DNA of 62,089 nt from Streptomyces harenosi (lineage in GTDB: Bacteria > Actinomycetota > Actinomycetes > Streptomycetales > Streptomycetaceae), in NCBI RefSeq assembly GCF_011008945.1, contig NZ_WYCT01000004.1, positions 1 through 62,089 of the forward strand, written 5' to 3'. Below are positions 18,513 to 26,734 of the stretch, piece by piece. Made by a program: the position numbers and the translations under genes. How positions within the stretch are numbered: position 1 is the stretch's first letter; the number at the start of each line of letters is the position of its first letter. A model generated the notes under the pieces. That model ran no database searches and was not told the origin of the DNA. It was given only the letters and a program-made list of their open reading frames with translations.

Positions 18513-18738
18513 CCTTGGATGGGTTCGAAGCAATGGGTGATTCGGGCCATCGATCCCTGCTGGGTGGCGTAGCCGGGTTCGTGCCAGGGACGGCCACAGG
18601 CTTTCAGGACTGCAGCACGGGTAGGGGTCGATGGGTGGACCAGGTCGCCAGAGCCGCGCGGTGCAGGCGGGGTGCCAGGCGGGGCAGGCCCGCGGCATGG
18701 GGCCAGGCGACGTGCTGCACTCGGACCCTGGTGTCGCA

Positions 18739-19428
18739 TCAGGCGACGTTCGCCCCGCCCCTGTCCTCCGGCACCGGCGTGGGGGTGATCAGCCGGTTCG
18801 TGATCTCCTCGGCGGTCAGTACGAGGGCGAAGCCCTTGCGCAGGACGGCGAGTTCCGGTTCCTGCCGGGACTCGTCGTCGGTGGCGGTGGTGTCGGAGCC
18901 GAAGACGACCTTGTAGCCGCGTTCGTATGCCTGCCGGGCCGTGGTGCCGCAGCAGTAGTTGGTGAGGGTGCCCGTGACGATGACCGTGTCGCGGCCGAGG
19001 TTGCGCAGCATCGTGTCGAGCGGGGTGTCGTAGAACGCGCCGTAGGAGGGCTTGCGGATCAGGACCTCGTCGGGGCGGCGGCCCATCGGAGCCCACACCT
19101 CGGCGGGGCCCGGGCGGCGCCAGTCGGTGTCGGCATGCGGGAGGAAGGGCAGGGCGCGCGGCCGGTCCAGTCCCAGGTGGGTGTCGTCGAAGATGGTCCA
19201 GATCACCGGGACCGAGGCGGCTCGGCAGTCCTCGACCAGGTGCCGCAGCCTGGGGGCCATCCGGGTGGCCGCGGGTACCCAGTAGGGGCTCCACCCGGGG
19301 CGGACGAACTCGTCCTGCATGTCGATGACCAGCAGCGCCGCGCGCTCGGGCCGTATGTCGAACGATGCCCGGCCGTGCTCGTAGGCGTCGCGCGCCCGCG
19401 CGGCCACCCATTCCTCGGTGTACGTCAT
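18739..19428 (-). CDS. Isochorismatase-family cysteine hydrolase
   Basis: The 229-residue protein has the family's three catalytic landmarks: the aspartate in LLVIDMQDEFV, the lysine in VLIRKPSYGAF and the nucleophilic cysteine in TGTLTNYCCGTTAR. Related enzymes hydrolyse isochorismate, nicotinamide, N-carbamoyl amines or similar amides; the substrate is not clear. The ATG at 19428 (MTYTEEW) follows an AGGGGGCGGGG ribosome binding site. An upstream ATG at 19443 would place the start inside a large palindrome and has no ribosome binding site. It is divergent from a PadR regulator, which probably controls it. Confidence 0.9.
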   Translation of the reverse strand: MTYTEEWVAARARDAYEHGRASFDIRPERAALLVIDMQDEFVRPGWSPYWVPAATRMAPRLRHLVEDCRAASVPVIWTIFDDTHLGLDRPRALPFLPHADTDWRRPGPAEVWAPMGRRPDEVLIRKPSYGAFYDTPLDTMLRNLGRDTVIVTGTLTNYCCGTTARQAYERGYKVVFGSDTTATDDESRQEPELAVLRKGFALVLTAEEITNRLITPTPVPEDRGGANVA

Positions 19429-19441
19429 CCCCGCCCCCTGC

Positions 19442-19467
19442 ATCGATTCGAGGTACCTCGTTTCGAT
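19442..19467. promoter_or_regulatory. 26-bp near-perfect palindrome between PadR gene and cysteine hydrolase
   Basis: The centre is the perfect 12-bp palindrome CGAGGTACCTCG (19449-19460). Outer arms ATCGA (19442-19446) and TCGAT (19463-19467) extend the symmetry, with a mismatched TT pair on each side. PadR proteins bind palindromes of this kind. It lies 16 bp upstream of the PadR start and 14 bp upstream of the hydrolase start, so binding could repress both genes. Confidence 0.75.
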
Positions 19468-19483
19468 GTGCGAGAGTAGCAGC

Positions 19484-19996
19484 ATGCTGGAACTCGCGAT
19501 CCTGGGATTCCTGGCCGAGGGGCCCTTGCACGGCTACCAACTGCGGCGCCGGATAGCGCACTTGTCCGGCCATGCCCGTCCGGTCAGCGACGGCAGCCTC
19601 TACCCGGCCATCAACCGCCTGGTCACGGCCGGTCTGCTCGACCGCAGAGCCGAGCCGGGCACCTCGGCCGCCCAGCGGCACACCCTGAGCCTGACCGACG
19701 CCGGCCGCACCGAGCTGCTACGACGGCTGCGGGATGCCGACGGCCTGGACATCACCGACAGCACCCGCTACTTCACGGTCCTCGCCTTCCTCTCCCGGCT
19801 TCCCGACCTCGCCGACCAGCACGCGGTGCTGCGCCGCCGACTGGACTTCCTGGAACAGCCCGCGAGCTTCTTCCTCGACGGCGACCGCCTCCTGGGCGCC
19901 GAAGACACCGACGACCCCTACCGCCGCGGCATGCTCACCATCGCCCGCGCCACCAGCCGCGCGGAACGCTCCTGGCTGCGGGAAGTGCTGGCCTGA
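19484..19996 (+). CDS. PadR-family transcriptional regulator
   Basis: A 170-residue regulator that starts MLELAILGFLAEGPLHGYQL, the hallmark PadR N-terminus. SDGSLYPAINRLVTAGLLDRR is the recognition helix and wing, followed by the LTDAGRTELLRRL segment and a C-terminal helical dimerisation region (LRRRLDFLEQPASFF). PadR repressors answer small ligands such as phenolic acids or antibiotics. GAGAG about eight bases before the ATG at 19484 is the ribosome binding site. A 26-bp palindrome separates it from the divergent isochorismatase-like gene, its probable target. Confidence 0.92.
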   Translation: MLELAILGFLAEGPLHGYQLRRRIAHLSGHARPVSDGSLYPAINRLVTAGLLDRRAEPGTSAAQRHTLSLTDAGRTELLRRLRDADGLDITDSTRYFTVLAFLSRLPDLADQHAVLRRRLDFLEQPASFFLDGDRLLGAEDTDDPYRRGMLTIARATSRAERSWLREVLA

Positions 19997-20000
19997 CGCC

Positions 20001-20019
20001 TGCCGGCCTGAGGCCGGCA
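20001..20019. terminator. GC-rich hairpin downstream of PadR gene and of the helicase operon
   Basis: TGCCGGCCT and AGGCCGGCA are perfect reverse complements around a single G, which in practice gives a shorter stem with a CCTGAGG loop. It starts 4 bp after the PadR stop codon and lies on the downstream side of the leftward operon ending at 20187. No T-run follows. Confidence 0.45.
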
Positions 20020-20186
20020 CGGCGGAGCCTCGCCCAGAAATGGCCGCCCCGGGCCATCGTCGAGCCGACCACTGCTGCCATGAGGCCGAAGGTGACGTAG
20101 ATGAGGACGTCGCGAAAGCCGATGCTGAGCTCGCTGCTCCTGCTTGATCTGGTGCTACGCGGCAAGCAGAAGCTGGTTGGTGTCGA
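20020..20186. other. Short region downstream of the three-gene operon with a hydrophobic fragment
   Basis: On the minus strand a frame below 20165 encodes one hydrophobic stretch (FRDVLIYVTFGLMAAVVGS), but its only start is a TTG without a ribosome binding site. It may be the remnant of a membrane protein gene. I do not call a gene. Confidence 0.3.
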
Positions 20187-21401
20187 TCACTTCGGTTCCT
20201 TCTCCAGCCGGGCCAGTTGGGCCTCCAAGCCGGTGAGGCCGGTCCTCTCGGCACCGGCGCGGAGCCGGGACAGGTCGGGAACCTCCAGGCGCAGTTGGCG
20301 TGCCAGGCGGGCGACGAGTTCTTCCGCATCCTGCCGCGTGACCTGACGTCGGGCACCGAGGCGTTGATTGAGGCGGTCCAACAGGGCACGCTTGCGCGGC
20401 GTCTCCGCCGGGCACCACACACGGAAGAAGCGGGTGCCCGTCACCTGGTAGGTGCCGATGCGGGACTCCCGGAGCCCGTTCTCACCGAAGGCGGAGGAGG
20501 GCAGCGAGACCGACCAGGTGCCGTCGTCGTCCTGTTCCGGGGCGACTGTGTCGAACCCCCGGTCCCGCAGCCATTTCCGAGCGGCCCGCAGGACGTGTGC
20601 GTCGGCCTCCTCACCCGATTCCTCGTTGTCGAGGGCGTTGACCAGCTCTGGAGCCCGGGCACAGATGTCGCTGAGCTCCGGATCGGGTGCGGTCCCCGCT
20701 TTCGCCTGGCCGTAGACCAGGAGTCCGTCCCGGCCGCGCACCACGTAGACCGGCAGGAAGACCAGCTCCTCGCCCAGGCTCTCCACCGCGTTCAACGCGA
20801 CGGGCAGATTGAACCGGGCGCGGTCCTTGCGCTCCGTCAAGCGGTCCAGGGCCGAGCGGTCGAAGCCGGAGGACGCGAGGATCGGTGTGAAGCGCGGATA
20901 GCCGTCACTGCGCAGCACCCGGTCCAACGCGTCGCCCGACAGCAGGGTCACGACCTCTTCGTCATAGTGGACCCGGGTGAGCGGTGTGCAGCTCAGGGCC
21001 TCGAAGTACAGCTTGCGGCGGTCCTGATGGGTGACCACATAGCGTATGTCGTCGTCCACGGAACGCTGCCCCAACGGCGTGAGGGACAGACGGCCCCCGG
21101 CCTCCTCCAGGTGGCCGATGGCGGTCAGGAAGCGAGCGGCCTGTGCGACCAGGGCACGGTCCAGGGCGAAGAACGCGGCGAGTTCGTCGATGCTGTGCAG
21201 GGCACCGTGTCGCAGCCCGCGTTCCAGGAAACGGTCGATGAGGAAGAAGTCCTCGCCTTCGGTGATGTCCGCACGGATCTCGACCTGCCACACCGGGAGC
21301 AGCAGGGCATAGAGCCGGGTGGGCACCATGCCCTGGCCGAAGGCGGCATCCTCCAGGACTCGCTCCCCGGGGAAGCGCATGAGGCGGGCCTCGGTCGTCA
21401 C
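20187..21401 (-). CDS. Unrecognised 404-residue protein, third gene of the nucleosidase-helicase operon
   Basis: I do not recognise this family. The protein is soluble with no signal peptide or membrane segment. Residues about 45-120 look like a winged helix: FLIDRFLERGLRHG, then SIDELAAFFALDRALVAQAARFL as a helix-turn-helix, then LSLTPLGQRSV as a wing-like hairpin. A middle alpha/beta region (LVFLPVYVVRGRDGLLVYG) follows, then a charged segment and a C-terminal helical region rich in Arg/Glu (AEELVARLARQLRLEVPDL). The GTG start at 21401 overlaps the helicase TGA by 4 bp (GTGA), so its translation is coupled to the helicase. This makes it a functional partner, perhaps a DNA- or RNA-recognition subunit. 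That role is inference. Confidence 0.8.
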   Translation of the reverse strand: MTTEARLMRFPGERVLEDAAFGQGMVPTRLYALLLPVWQVEIRADITEGEDFFLIDRFLERGLRHGALHSIDELAAFFALDRALVAQAARFLTAIGHLEEAGGRLSLTPLGQRSVDDDIRYVVTHQDRRKLYFEALSCTPLTRVHYDEEVVTLLSGDALDRVLRSDGYPRFTPILASSGFDRSALDRLTERKDRARFNLPVALNAVESLGEELVFLPVYVVRGRDGLLVYGQAKAGTAPDPELSDICARAPELVNALDNEESGEEADAHVLRAARKWLRDRGFDTVAPEQDDDGTWSVSLPSSAFGENGLRESRIGTYQVTGTRFFRVWCPAETPRKRALLDRLNQRLGARRQVTRQDAEELVARLARQLRLEVPDLSRLRAGAERTGLTGLEAQLARLEKEPK

Positions 21402-24400
21402 GGTCGCCCCCTTCGCGCGGAGGAGGGACCCGTCTCGTGCATGTCCGGAGCGGCTCCGCCGAGCGCACCCATGACGCCGTGGAAGTCCCGCAGGTCACCC
21501 CGGTCGAGCAGATGTCGGTGCATGGCCTCGGCGAGCGTGCGGAAGCCGGGGTCGTCCGCGTTGAGCAGAGTGCTCAGGTCGCCGGTCAGCACCAGTTGGC
21601 TCTTGGCGCGAGTGAAGGCCACGTTGATGCGGCGGAGCTCCTTGAGGAAGCCGATCCGTCCCTCGGGGTTGCTGCGTGTGAAGCCGTACAGGACGACATC
21701 GCGCTCTCCGCCCTGGTAGGAGTCGACGCTGCCCACCGAGGCATGCGCGAGTTCGGAGTCGCCGATCAGCGGGGTGAGATGGCGGACGACCTCCGAGCGT
21801 TGCGCGAGGTAGGGCACGATCACCACCCACTCGTGACCACGGTGGTGGTAAAACGCGGCCAGCCGGGCCAGGAGGCGCGCCTCACAGGTGTTGAAGCAGC
21901 CCTTCCGGGCTCGGCCCTCGGCGCGATGCCCCTGCGACTCGCGACGTGTGCGCTCGGGCAGGTGGGCGGTGTCGACAAAGGCCATCGGGCTCGCGAACAA
22001 GGGGTCGGTGTGCCGGTGTTCCTTCTCGGTGAGCAGTCCTCCTGCGTAGAAATGGGCCGAGATGAAGTCGGCGATCTCGGCGGGCATGCGCCGCTGCCGG
22101 GTCAGTTGCACGATGTGTGAGGAGGGCAGTCCGGCACGTAGCTGCTCCAAGGCGCTCTGTGACGTCAGCCGCAGCAGAACGGGGTCGCCTGTCGCCTGGG
22201 CCCAGTCGGCGACTTCGGTATCGAGAAAGGGCGGCAGTTGCCGGTCGTCGCCGACCAGTACACCGCGGCGTACCCGGGTCAAAGGAACCAGCGCGTCCGC
22301 GACGCCGATCTGGCCCGCTTCGTCGACGATGCCCAAGTCGAAGTCGACACCTGACAACTCGGGCCGGGACGCGGCTCCGATGCAGGTGGCGCCGACCACC
22401 TGGGCGTACCGGATGAGTTCGGGCACCAACTGGCCCGGGTCCTGGCCCACGGCCGTCTGCCACTGCCTGGTGAGTTCCTGGCGTGCGGAGAGGATGGGCA
22501 GCCACGCCTCCAGACGTCGACGGAGCGCGTGCAGTGCGGCGGTCGCCTCGGCCGGATCGCGCAGCGGAGTGGGTGCGGATTCGCCCGGTACGACCGTGCC
22601 CAGCGCCTGGACAGCCACGTAGGCGGCTTCGTAGGCGGATCGAAGGCCCTCGTCGAGCCGACGCTGCGCGGACTGGCGGGCGACCGAGGCCGATCTGACC
22701 GCGGGGTCCTCGCGTACCGCGCGGTCCGCCTCGCCCTGCGCTGTCTCGGCCTGCCGGCGCAGCTCGAGGCCGAGAGCCTCCAGCCGGTGTATCTCGGCTC
22801 GCACCGCGGTGAGCTCCGCCTCTGCGCGGCGGGCCCTGGAGCGGTGCAGCCGACCGGTCAGCAGACGGTTGGAGCGCTGCTGCTCGGACTCCACCTTCGT
22901 CTGCAGCCGCGACGCCCGGTCGACCAGTGCCCGGTGGGTCGCATCTCGTTCGTCTTCCTCGTGCCGGAGCGCTTCCAGCCGCTTGCGAGCCGGTGCGGCG
23001 GCGGCTTGGATCGCGCCTTGCAGGCGCAGGGCCTCGGCCTTCTCACTGCGCGCGAGGTCGTCGACCTGATCGAGCCGGGACGCGAGTTCCGCCGTCCAGT
23101 CCGCAGCGGCTTCCGCCTCTCGGTAGGCCCGCGTCCGGTGGGCCATGGCATGCCGGATCCCCTCCGACAGGTTCTCCGACTGCTCTTCCAGAAGAAGAGG
23201 TCTGACATCGGCATGGACCTTGCTCTCGTCCCCGACCCGGATCACCACGAGATCACTCGGCAGCCGGGCGAGCACGTTGTCCACGGCACGGTTGGTGTGG
23301 GAGGTGACGAGAACCCTGCCACCGCCAGCGCCGGCCGTGATCGCGGTGGTGTGGGCGATCTCGGTGATGGTCCGCGTCTTGCCGGTACCGGGCGGACCGA
23401 GCACCACCAGCAGGTCCTCGGTGGTCAGTGCCTTGCGGAAAGCGTCGAGCTGTTCGGGGTCGAGGCTTTCCTGCGGTTGTGCGGCCGTCGCCGGGATACC
23501 GCGTACACGGTGCTCCACCACGGCCGGCAGCAGGTGGGGATTGCCGGCGTCCCCCGTACGGAGACTCGCCACGGCCTGCCGCTGCTTGCTGAAGACCACG
23601 TTGCTCGGGACGAGTTCCAGTGCTCCGCGCTCCGGGAGCCGTTCCCACGACACAGGCTGGTCGAAGCAGACCGTGACGGTACCTTCCGTCACGCGTCTCA
23701 CCCTGCCACGGGTCTCCGTGTCCCCCTGGACACGCACGAAAGCGCCGGCCGGTGGCAGTGCCGGCCCGATGAGCCGGAACTCGTACATCGACTGAGGGGT
23801 GCTGCTGCGCCTGCCACCGGTGGTCGTCAGGCTCCCGTACGGGAAGGGGGCGGCCTCGCGCTCTTCGCGGGTGGCGTACTCCTCGGTCACGTCGATCAGC
23901 CGTTCCACTGCGTCGAGGAACTCCGACTGGGCTTCGCTGACGGACGCGGTGTCCGGCCGCCGCGACGGTGTACGGCTGAGACTCTGCCAGGCATCGGCAA
24001 GAGCCTGCCACTGGGCGTCGGAGCCCTCGGGCACCGCCTTCAGTTCGAACACCATCTGCCAAGCGGGCGGGCGGACCAGCAGGTAGGACCGGGCGAGGCG
24101 TGCGTGATCGGCGAGGCGCAGAGGATCGATGTGCTTGATGAAGTAGCCGGTACCTCGCTTCGTTGCCTCGAGACGGAGCCGGTACGCGCGTGTATGAACC
24201 AGCAAGGACGGTTTGTACTTGCTGTTGCCGGGACTGAGACTGACGGCGACACCGCCCTGGAGCTGATTCAGATCGTGGACGATCTGCGCGACGTCGGGCG
24301 GCAGCCCAGCACTGGAGAGCGACTTGGTACGGAGCTGCTCGTCCAGTTTGAGTCCCGGGACGAGCACCAGCGGAGCACGCAGGACGACGGTGACGGCGGA

Positions 24401-24403
24401 CAT
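21398..24403 (-). CDS. UPF1-like SF1 helicase with long coiled-coil insert
   Basis: The 1001-residue protein carries the superfamily 1B motif set: Walker A GPPGTGKT (lysine near residue 342), motif Ia LVTSHTNRAVDNVLARL, Walker B VDEAGQ near residue 695, motif III VGDDRQLPP, motif IV-like LTRQRRMP, motif V VDSYQGGERDVV and motif VI RRINVAFTRAKSQLV. Between motifs Ia and II, residues about 430-600 form a long coiled coil. The first 300 residues are an extra N-terminal region without a fold I recognise. UPF1-type enzymes translocate 5' to 3' on RNA or DNA. The start ATG at 24403 has GAGGAA five bases upstream and lies 9 bp behind the nucleosidase-pseudokinase gene. Confidence 0.92.
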   Translation of the reverse strand: MSAVTVVLRAPLVLVPGLKLDEQLRTKSLSSAGLPPDVAQIVHDLNQLQGGVAVSLSPGNSKYKPSLLVHTRAYRLRLEATKRGTGYFIKHIDPLRLADHARLARSYLLVRPPAWQMVFELKAVPEGSDAQWQALADAWQSLSRTPSRRPDTASVSEAQSEFLDAVERLIDVTEEYATREEREAAPFPYGSLTTTGGRRSSTPQSMYEFRLIGPALPPAGAFVRVQGDTETRGRVRRVTEGTVTVCFDQPVSWERLPERGALELVPSNVVFSKQRQAVASLRTGDAGNPHLLPAVVEHRVRGIPATAAQPQESLDPEQLDAFRKALTTEDLLVVLGPPGTGKTRTITEIAHTTAITAGAGGGRVLVTSHTNRAVDNVLARLPSDLVVIRVGDESKVHADVRPLLLEEQSENLSEGIRHAMAHRTRAYREAEAAADWTAELASRLDQVDDLARSEKAEALRLQGAIQAAAAPARKRLEALRHEEDERDATHRALVDRASRLQTKVESEQQRSNRLLTGRLHRSRARRAEAELTAVRAEIHRLEALGLELRRQAETAQGEADRAVREDPAVRSASVARQSAQRRLDEGLRSAYEAAYVAVQALGTVVPGESAPTPLRDPAEATAALHALRRRLEAWLPILSARQELTRQWQTAVGQDPGQLVPELIRYAQVVGATCIGAASRPELSGVDFDLGIVDEAGQIGVADALVPLTRVRRGVLVGDDRQLPPFLDTEVADWAQATGDPVLLRLTSQSALEQLRAGLPSSHIVQLTRQRRMPAEIADFISAHFYAGGLLTEKEHRHTDPLFASPMAFVDTAHLPERTRRESQGHRAEGRARKGCFNTCEARLLARLAAFYHHRGHEWVVIVPYLAQRSEVVRHLTPLIGDSELAHASVGSVDSYQGGERDVVLYGFTRSNPEGRIGFLKELRRINVAFTRAKSQLVLTGDLSTLLNADDPGFRTLAEAMHRHLLDRGDLRDFHGVMGALGGAAPDMHETGPSSARRGRP

Positions 24404-24412
24404 CGGCGTTCC

Positions 24413-26173
24413 TCAGCGTTGGGGTGGCGGAACGAAGGCCAGCTCCCGGGCGACGGAGAGCAGGGTCAAACGGAACGTACGCATGCGCGGGCGCTCGCCC
24501 GGCTTCTGCCGGAGGGCACCGGCGACCAGGCGGACGAGACTGTCCGGCGCGGAGCGCGCAATGGCGGAGGGAGGCAGCCCGAAAGTTCCGGGGCCGGGCT
24601 CTCGGCCGGTCAACGCGCGATACAGCAACGCTCCCAACTGGTAGACGTCGGTGGCGGGTCCGGGACGGTCGCCGGAACCGTACCGCTGCTCGGGAGCCTG
24701 GTAAGGACCGGGGTTCTCGCCGGACCGTGGCGGCAGGGCGGCCAGGCCGAGGTCCCGCAGGACCATCCGCGGCGGGCCCATGATGATCGCGGTCGGTCGC
24801 AGTGCCCGGTGCGAGAGATTCTCATTGCCCATCCGTTCGAGGACGGTGGCCACTTCGGCGAGCCCTTTCACGATCGACCACAGTCGGAGCGGGGTCGTCG
24901 GCGCAGGCGGTTCGGGCAGCAGCTCGTACAGGGTCTTCAGGGGGGAGCCGAGCTTCGGGTCGGCCGGCCAGGCCAGGGCGAGAGTGGCGGTGTTCCCGTC
25001 CCGGGCCAGATGGACGACGCCGGGTCCGCCGAAGGCGCGGCAGAGCCGGGCTTCCTGCTCCAGGGCGGCCAGAGGGTCGGTGCCACCGTGCCCGGCGAGA
25101 GGCCGTATCCACTCGACCTGGCGCAGCCATGCGTACGAACCGCGCGTACCCTGGCCGGCCACACGTGCCACCGCCTGCCGACGGACCACGTCACCGTCCC
25201 GCGACTCATGGAGGAGGTCCCCGGGGCCCTTGTACAGCAGGTACTCGCGTCCTCCGACGTCGACGACGGGCTGCCTGTCCCAGGCTTCGGCTGCCGGGCC
25301 GCGGTCGGGTCCGGACACCAGGAGGACAGCGGGTCCTGGGGGTCGCTCCCGGGCCGGCCGCCCGGCAGGTCGCAGGTCACGCAGCACCCGCAGGGCGAAG
25401 GCCGCAGCATGGCGTGCTGCCGTCTGCTGGGAACCGGCGGCGTCGGACGCGGCCTTGCCGGGGCCGGCGGAGTCGCTGATGCCGCGGATCGAGAGCATGC
25501 GCACCGCGCTGTGCATCCTGGCCGCATGAGCGACGCCGTGACTCTCCATGTCGACGGCCACGGCATCGTTGTAGTGGCTGCGGATACGGCGGGCGGTCTC
25601 GGAGCCACGCGAGCCGATCAACACATCGCCCGACGCGATCGGCTCGAAGTGAATGCGGGGAAGGGAGGCGGGCCGGGTATCCGGCGGGAGGAAGACCCAC
25701 GGGTCGTTCCGGCGAGCGGAGAGCACCAACTGGCTCATCGGATAGGTCGGTTCCCAGACGTCGGGCCGGGCCTGGAACCCGTCCGTGCTCTCGCGGCCCC
25801 CGTGGTAGCCGTAGACCTTCCGGGCGACGACGACGTCACCGAGACGGACGTCGTCCTTGATCGCACCGGCGACGCCGACGAAGAGCAGCGCGTCAGCGTC
25901 GAAGTACTCGATCGTGGGCTGTGTGATCAGCGCTGCACGGGTGTTGGTGGGACCCGTCTCGGCCAGCGCCACTTCCCAGTCGAGTCCGGGTATCCGGCCG
26001 ACGTCGAGCAGAGTCCCCTGCGGCAGTTCCACTTCACGGACATCCGTCAGATGGCGATGTACCGCCTCGTGTTCCACCCGCAGGGCAGTGAGTACCACCA
26101 CCGTGGGCGGCCGCCCCCTCGCTCGCCCCAATGGACCCCCCCCACGTAGTCGTGACGTGCGACCTGACCTCAC
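24413..26173 (-). CDS. MTA/SAH nucleosidase-like domain fused to a protein pseudokinase
   Basis: The 586-residue protein has two domains. Residues about 24-250 are a nucleoside phosphorylase superfamily domain of the MTA/SAH nucleosidase type: an EHEAV glutamate after the first strand, FVGVAGAIKDDVRLGDVVV, VDMES (ribose-binding Met-Glu) and GISDSAG (catalytic aspartate). Residues about 300-560 resemble a Ser/Thr kinase, but the HRDLKPxN loop reads HRALRPTAI (residues 455-463), so the catalytic Asp and the metal-binding Asn are gone; the DFG equivalent is DLG, and APEQ plus DVYQLGALLYRALTG are kept. Kinase activity is thus unlikely. A GTG at 26101 (V25) is an alternative start matching the nucleosidase fold better. 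It is the first gene of the operon. Confidence 0.88.
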   Translation of the reverse strand: MRSGRTSRLRGGGPLGRARGRPPTVVVLTALRVEHEAVHRHLTDVREVELPQGTLLDVGRIPGLDWEVALAETGPTNTRAALITQPTIEYFDADALLFVGVAGAIKDDVRLGDVVVARKVYGYHGGRESTDGFQARPDVWEPTYPMSQLVLSARRNDPWVFLPPDTRPASLPRIHFEPIASGDVLIGSRGSETARRIRSHYNDAVAVDMESHGVAHAARMHSAVRMLSIRGISDSAGPGKAASDAAGSQQTAARHAAAFALRVLRDLRPAGRPARERPPGPAVLLVSGPDRGPAAEAWDRQPVVDVGGREYLLYKGPGDLLHESRDGDVVRRQAVARVAGQGTRGSYAWLRQVEWIRPLAGHGGTDPLAALEQEARLCRAFGGPGVVHLARDGNTATLALAWPADPKLGSPLKTLYELLPEPPAPTTPLRLWSIVKGLAEVATVLERMGNENLSHRALRPTAIIMGPPRMVLRDLGLAALPPRSGENPGPYQAPEQRYGSGDRPGPATDVYQLGALLYRALTGREPGPGTFGLPPSAIARSAPDSLVRLVAGALRQKPGERPRMRTFRLTLLSVARELAFVPPPQR

Positions 26174-26734
26174 GACTCCTGCCGGTGCTTCGGCTCAGCA
26201 GCACGGAGCGGAGTGGAGGAAGGGATCATTTTAGCCCGACGGGCCAGGGCGGATTCGGTGCTCGTCGGCATGTCCATCCACGGGCGTCGCGCACTGGGCG
26301 CCTCTTCTTGTGGCTCCCCTCGTCGACGCGCTCGATCGAGGCCTTCTCGGCTGCTTCCTCGAAGGGGGTCGGAGGTGATTTGGAGACCGGCCGTCACGGG
26401 GAGTTCGGCCCCCTCCTGACCGGGCGGCCGGCAAGGACGCCGTGATCCCTGAGCGGGGACCAACCGGCGGTGTCGTCCTGCGGATCGCGGTCGTTCCGGG
26501 TCAGGCGCGGTCCGGTGCACCGTGGCGACCGGTGGGGTGGACTGCGGATGGTCACGGACCGGCAGCGCCGTCCGTGCGGGAACCGGTGGCCGCCGCCGCG
26601 TATGATCATCGCGATTCCCGCAGGTCGGAGGCGTCCGTCGGTACCCGTCCCACCGGGCGGGGCACCCCTCGGGGCCCGGTGGCAGCCGGCTTCGAGCGGT
26701 GTGTGCGAGCCATGCGGGGAGGAGCCGGGGCGCC
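26174..26734. other. 561-bp divergent promoter region between the operon and the HIRAN gene
   Basis: No supported gene on either strand. The part around 26215-26240 is less GC-rich (GGATCATTTTAGCCC) and is the likeliest place for promoters. GGGGAGGAG at 26716-26724 is the ribosome binding site of the HIRAN gene. Confidence 0.45.

Noticed and set aside
19935..20165. Small membrane protein downstream of the three-gene operon
   Set aside because: Only a TTG start without a ribosome binding site; it overlaps the PadR terminator hairpin and part of the PadR gene. Possibly a remnant, but not supportable as a gene.
22529..26149. A 1206-residue plus-strand open frame opposite the helicase and nucleosidase genes
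   Set aside because: Antisense shadow. The minus-strand helicase and nucleosidase motifs are unambiguous.
26170..26520. A small 116-residue protein in the divergent region before the HIRAN gene
   Set aside because: No ribosome binding site, no domain, composition typical of random GC-rich frames.
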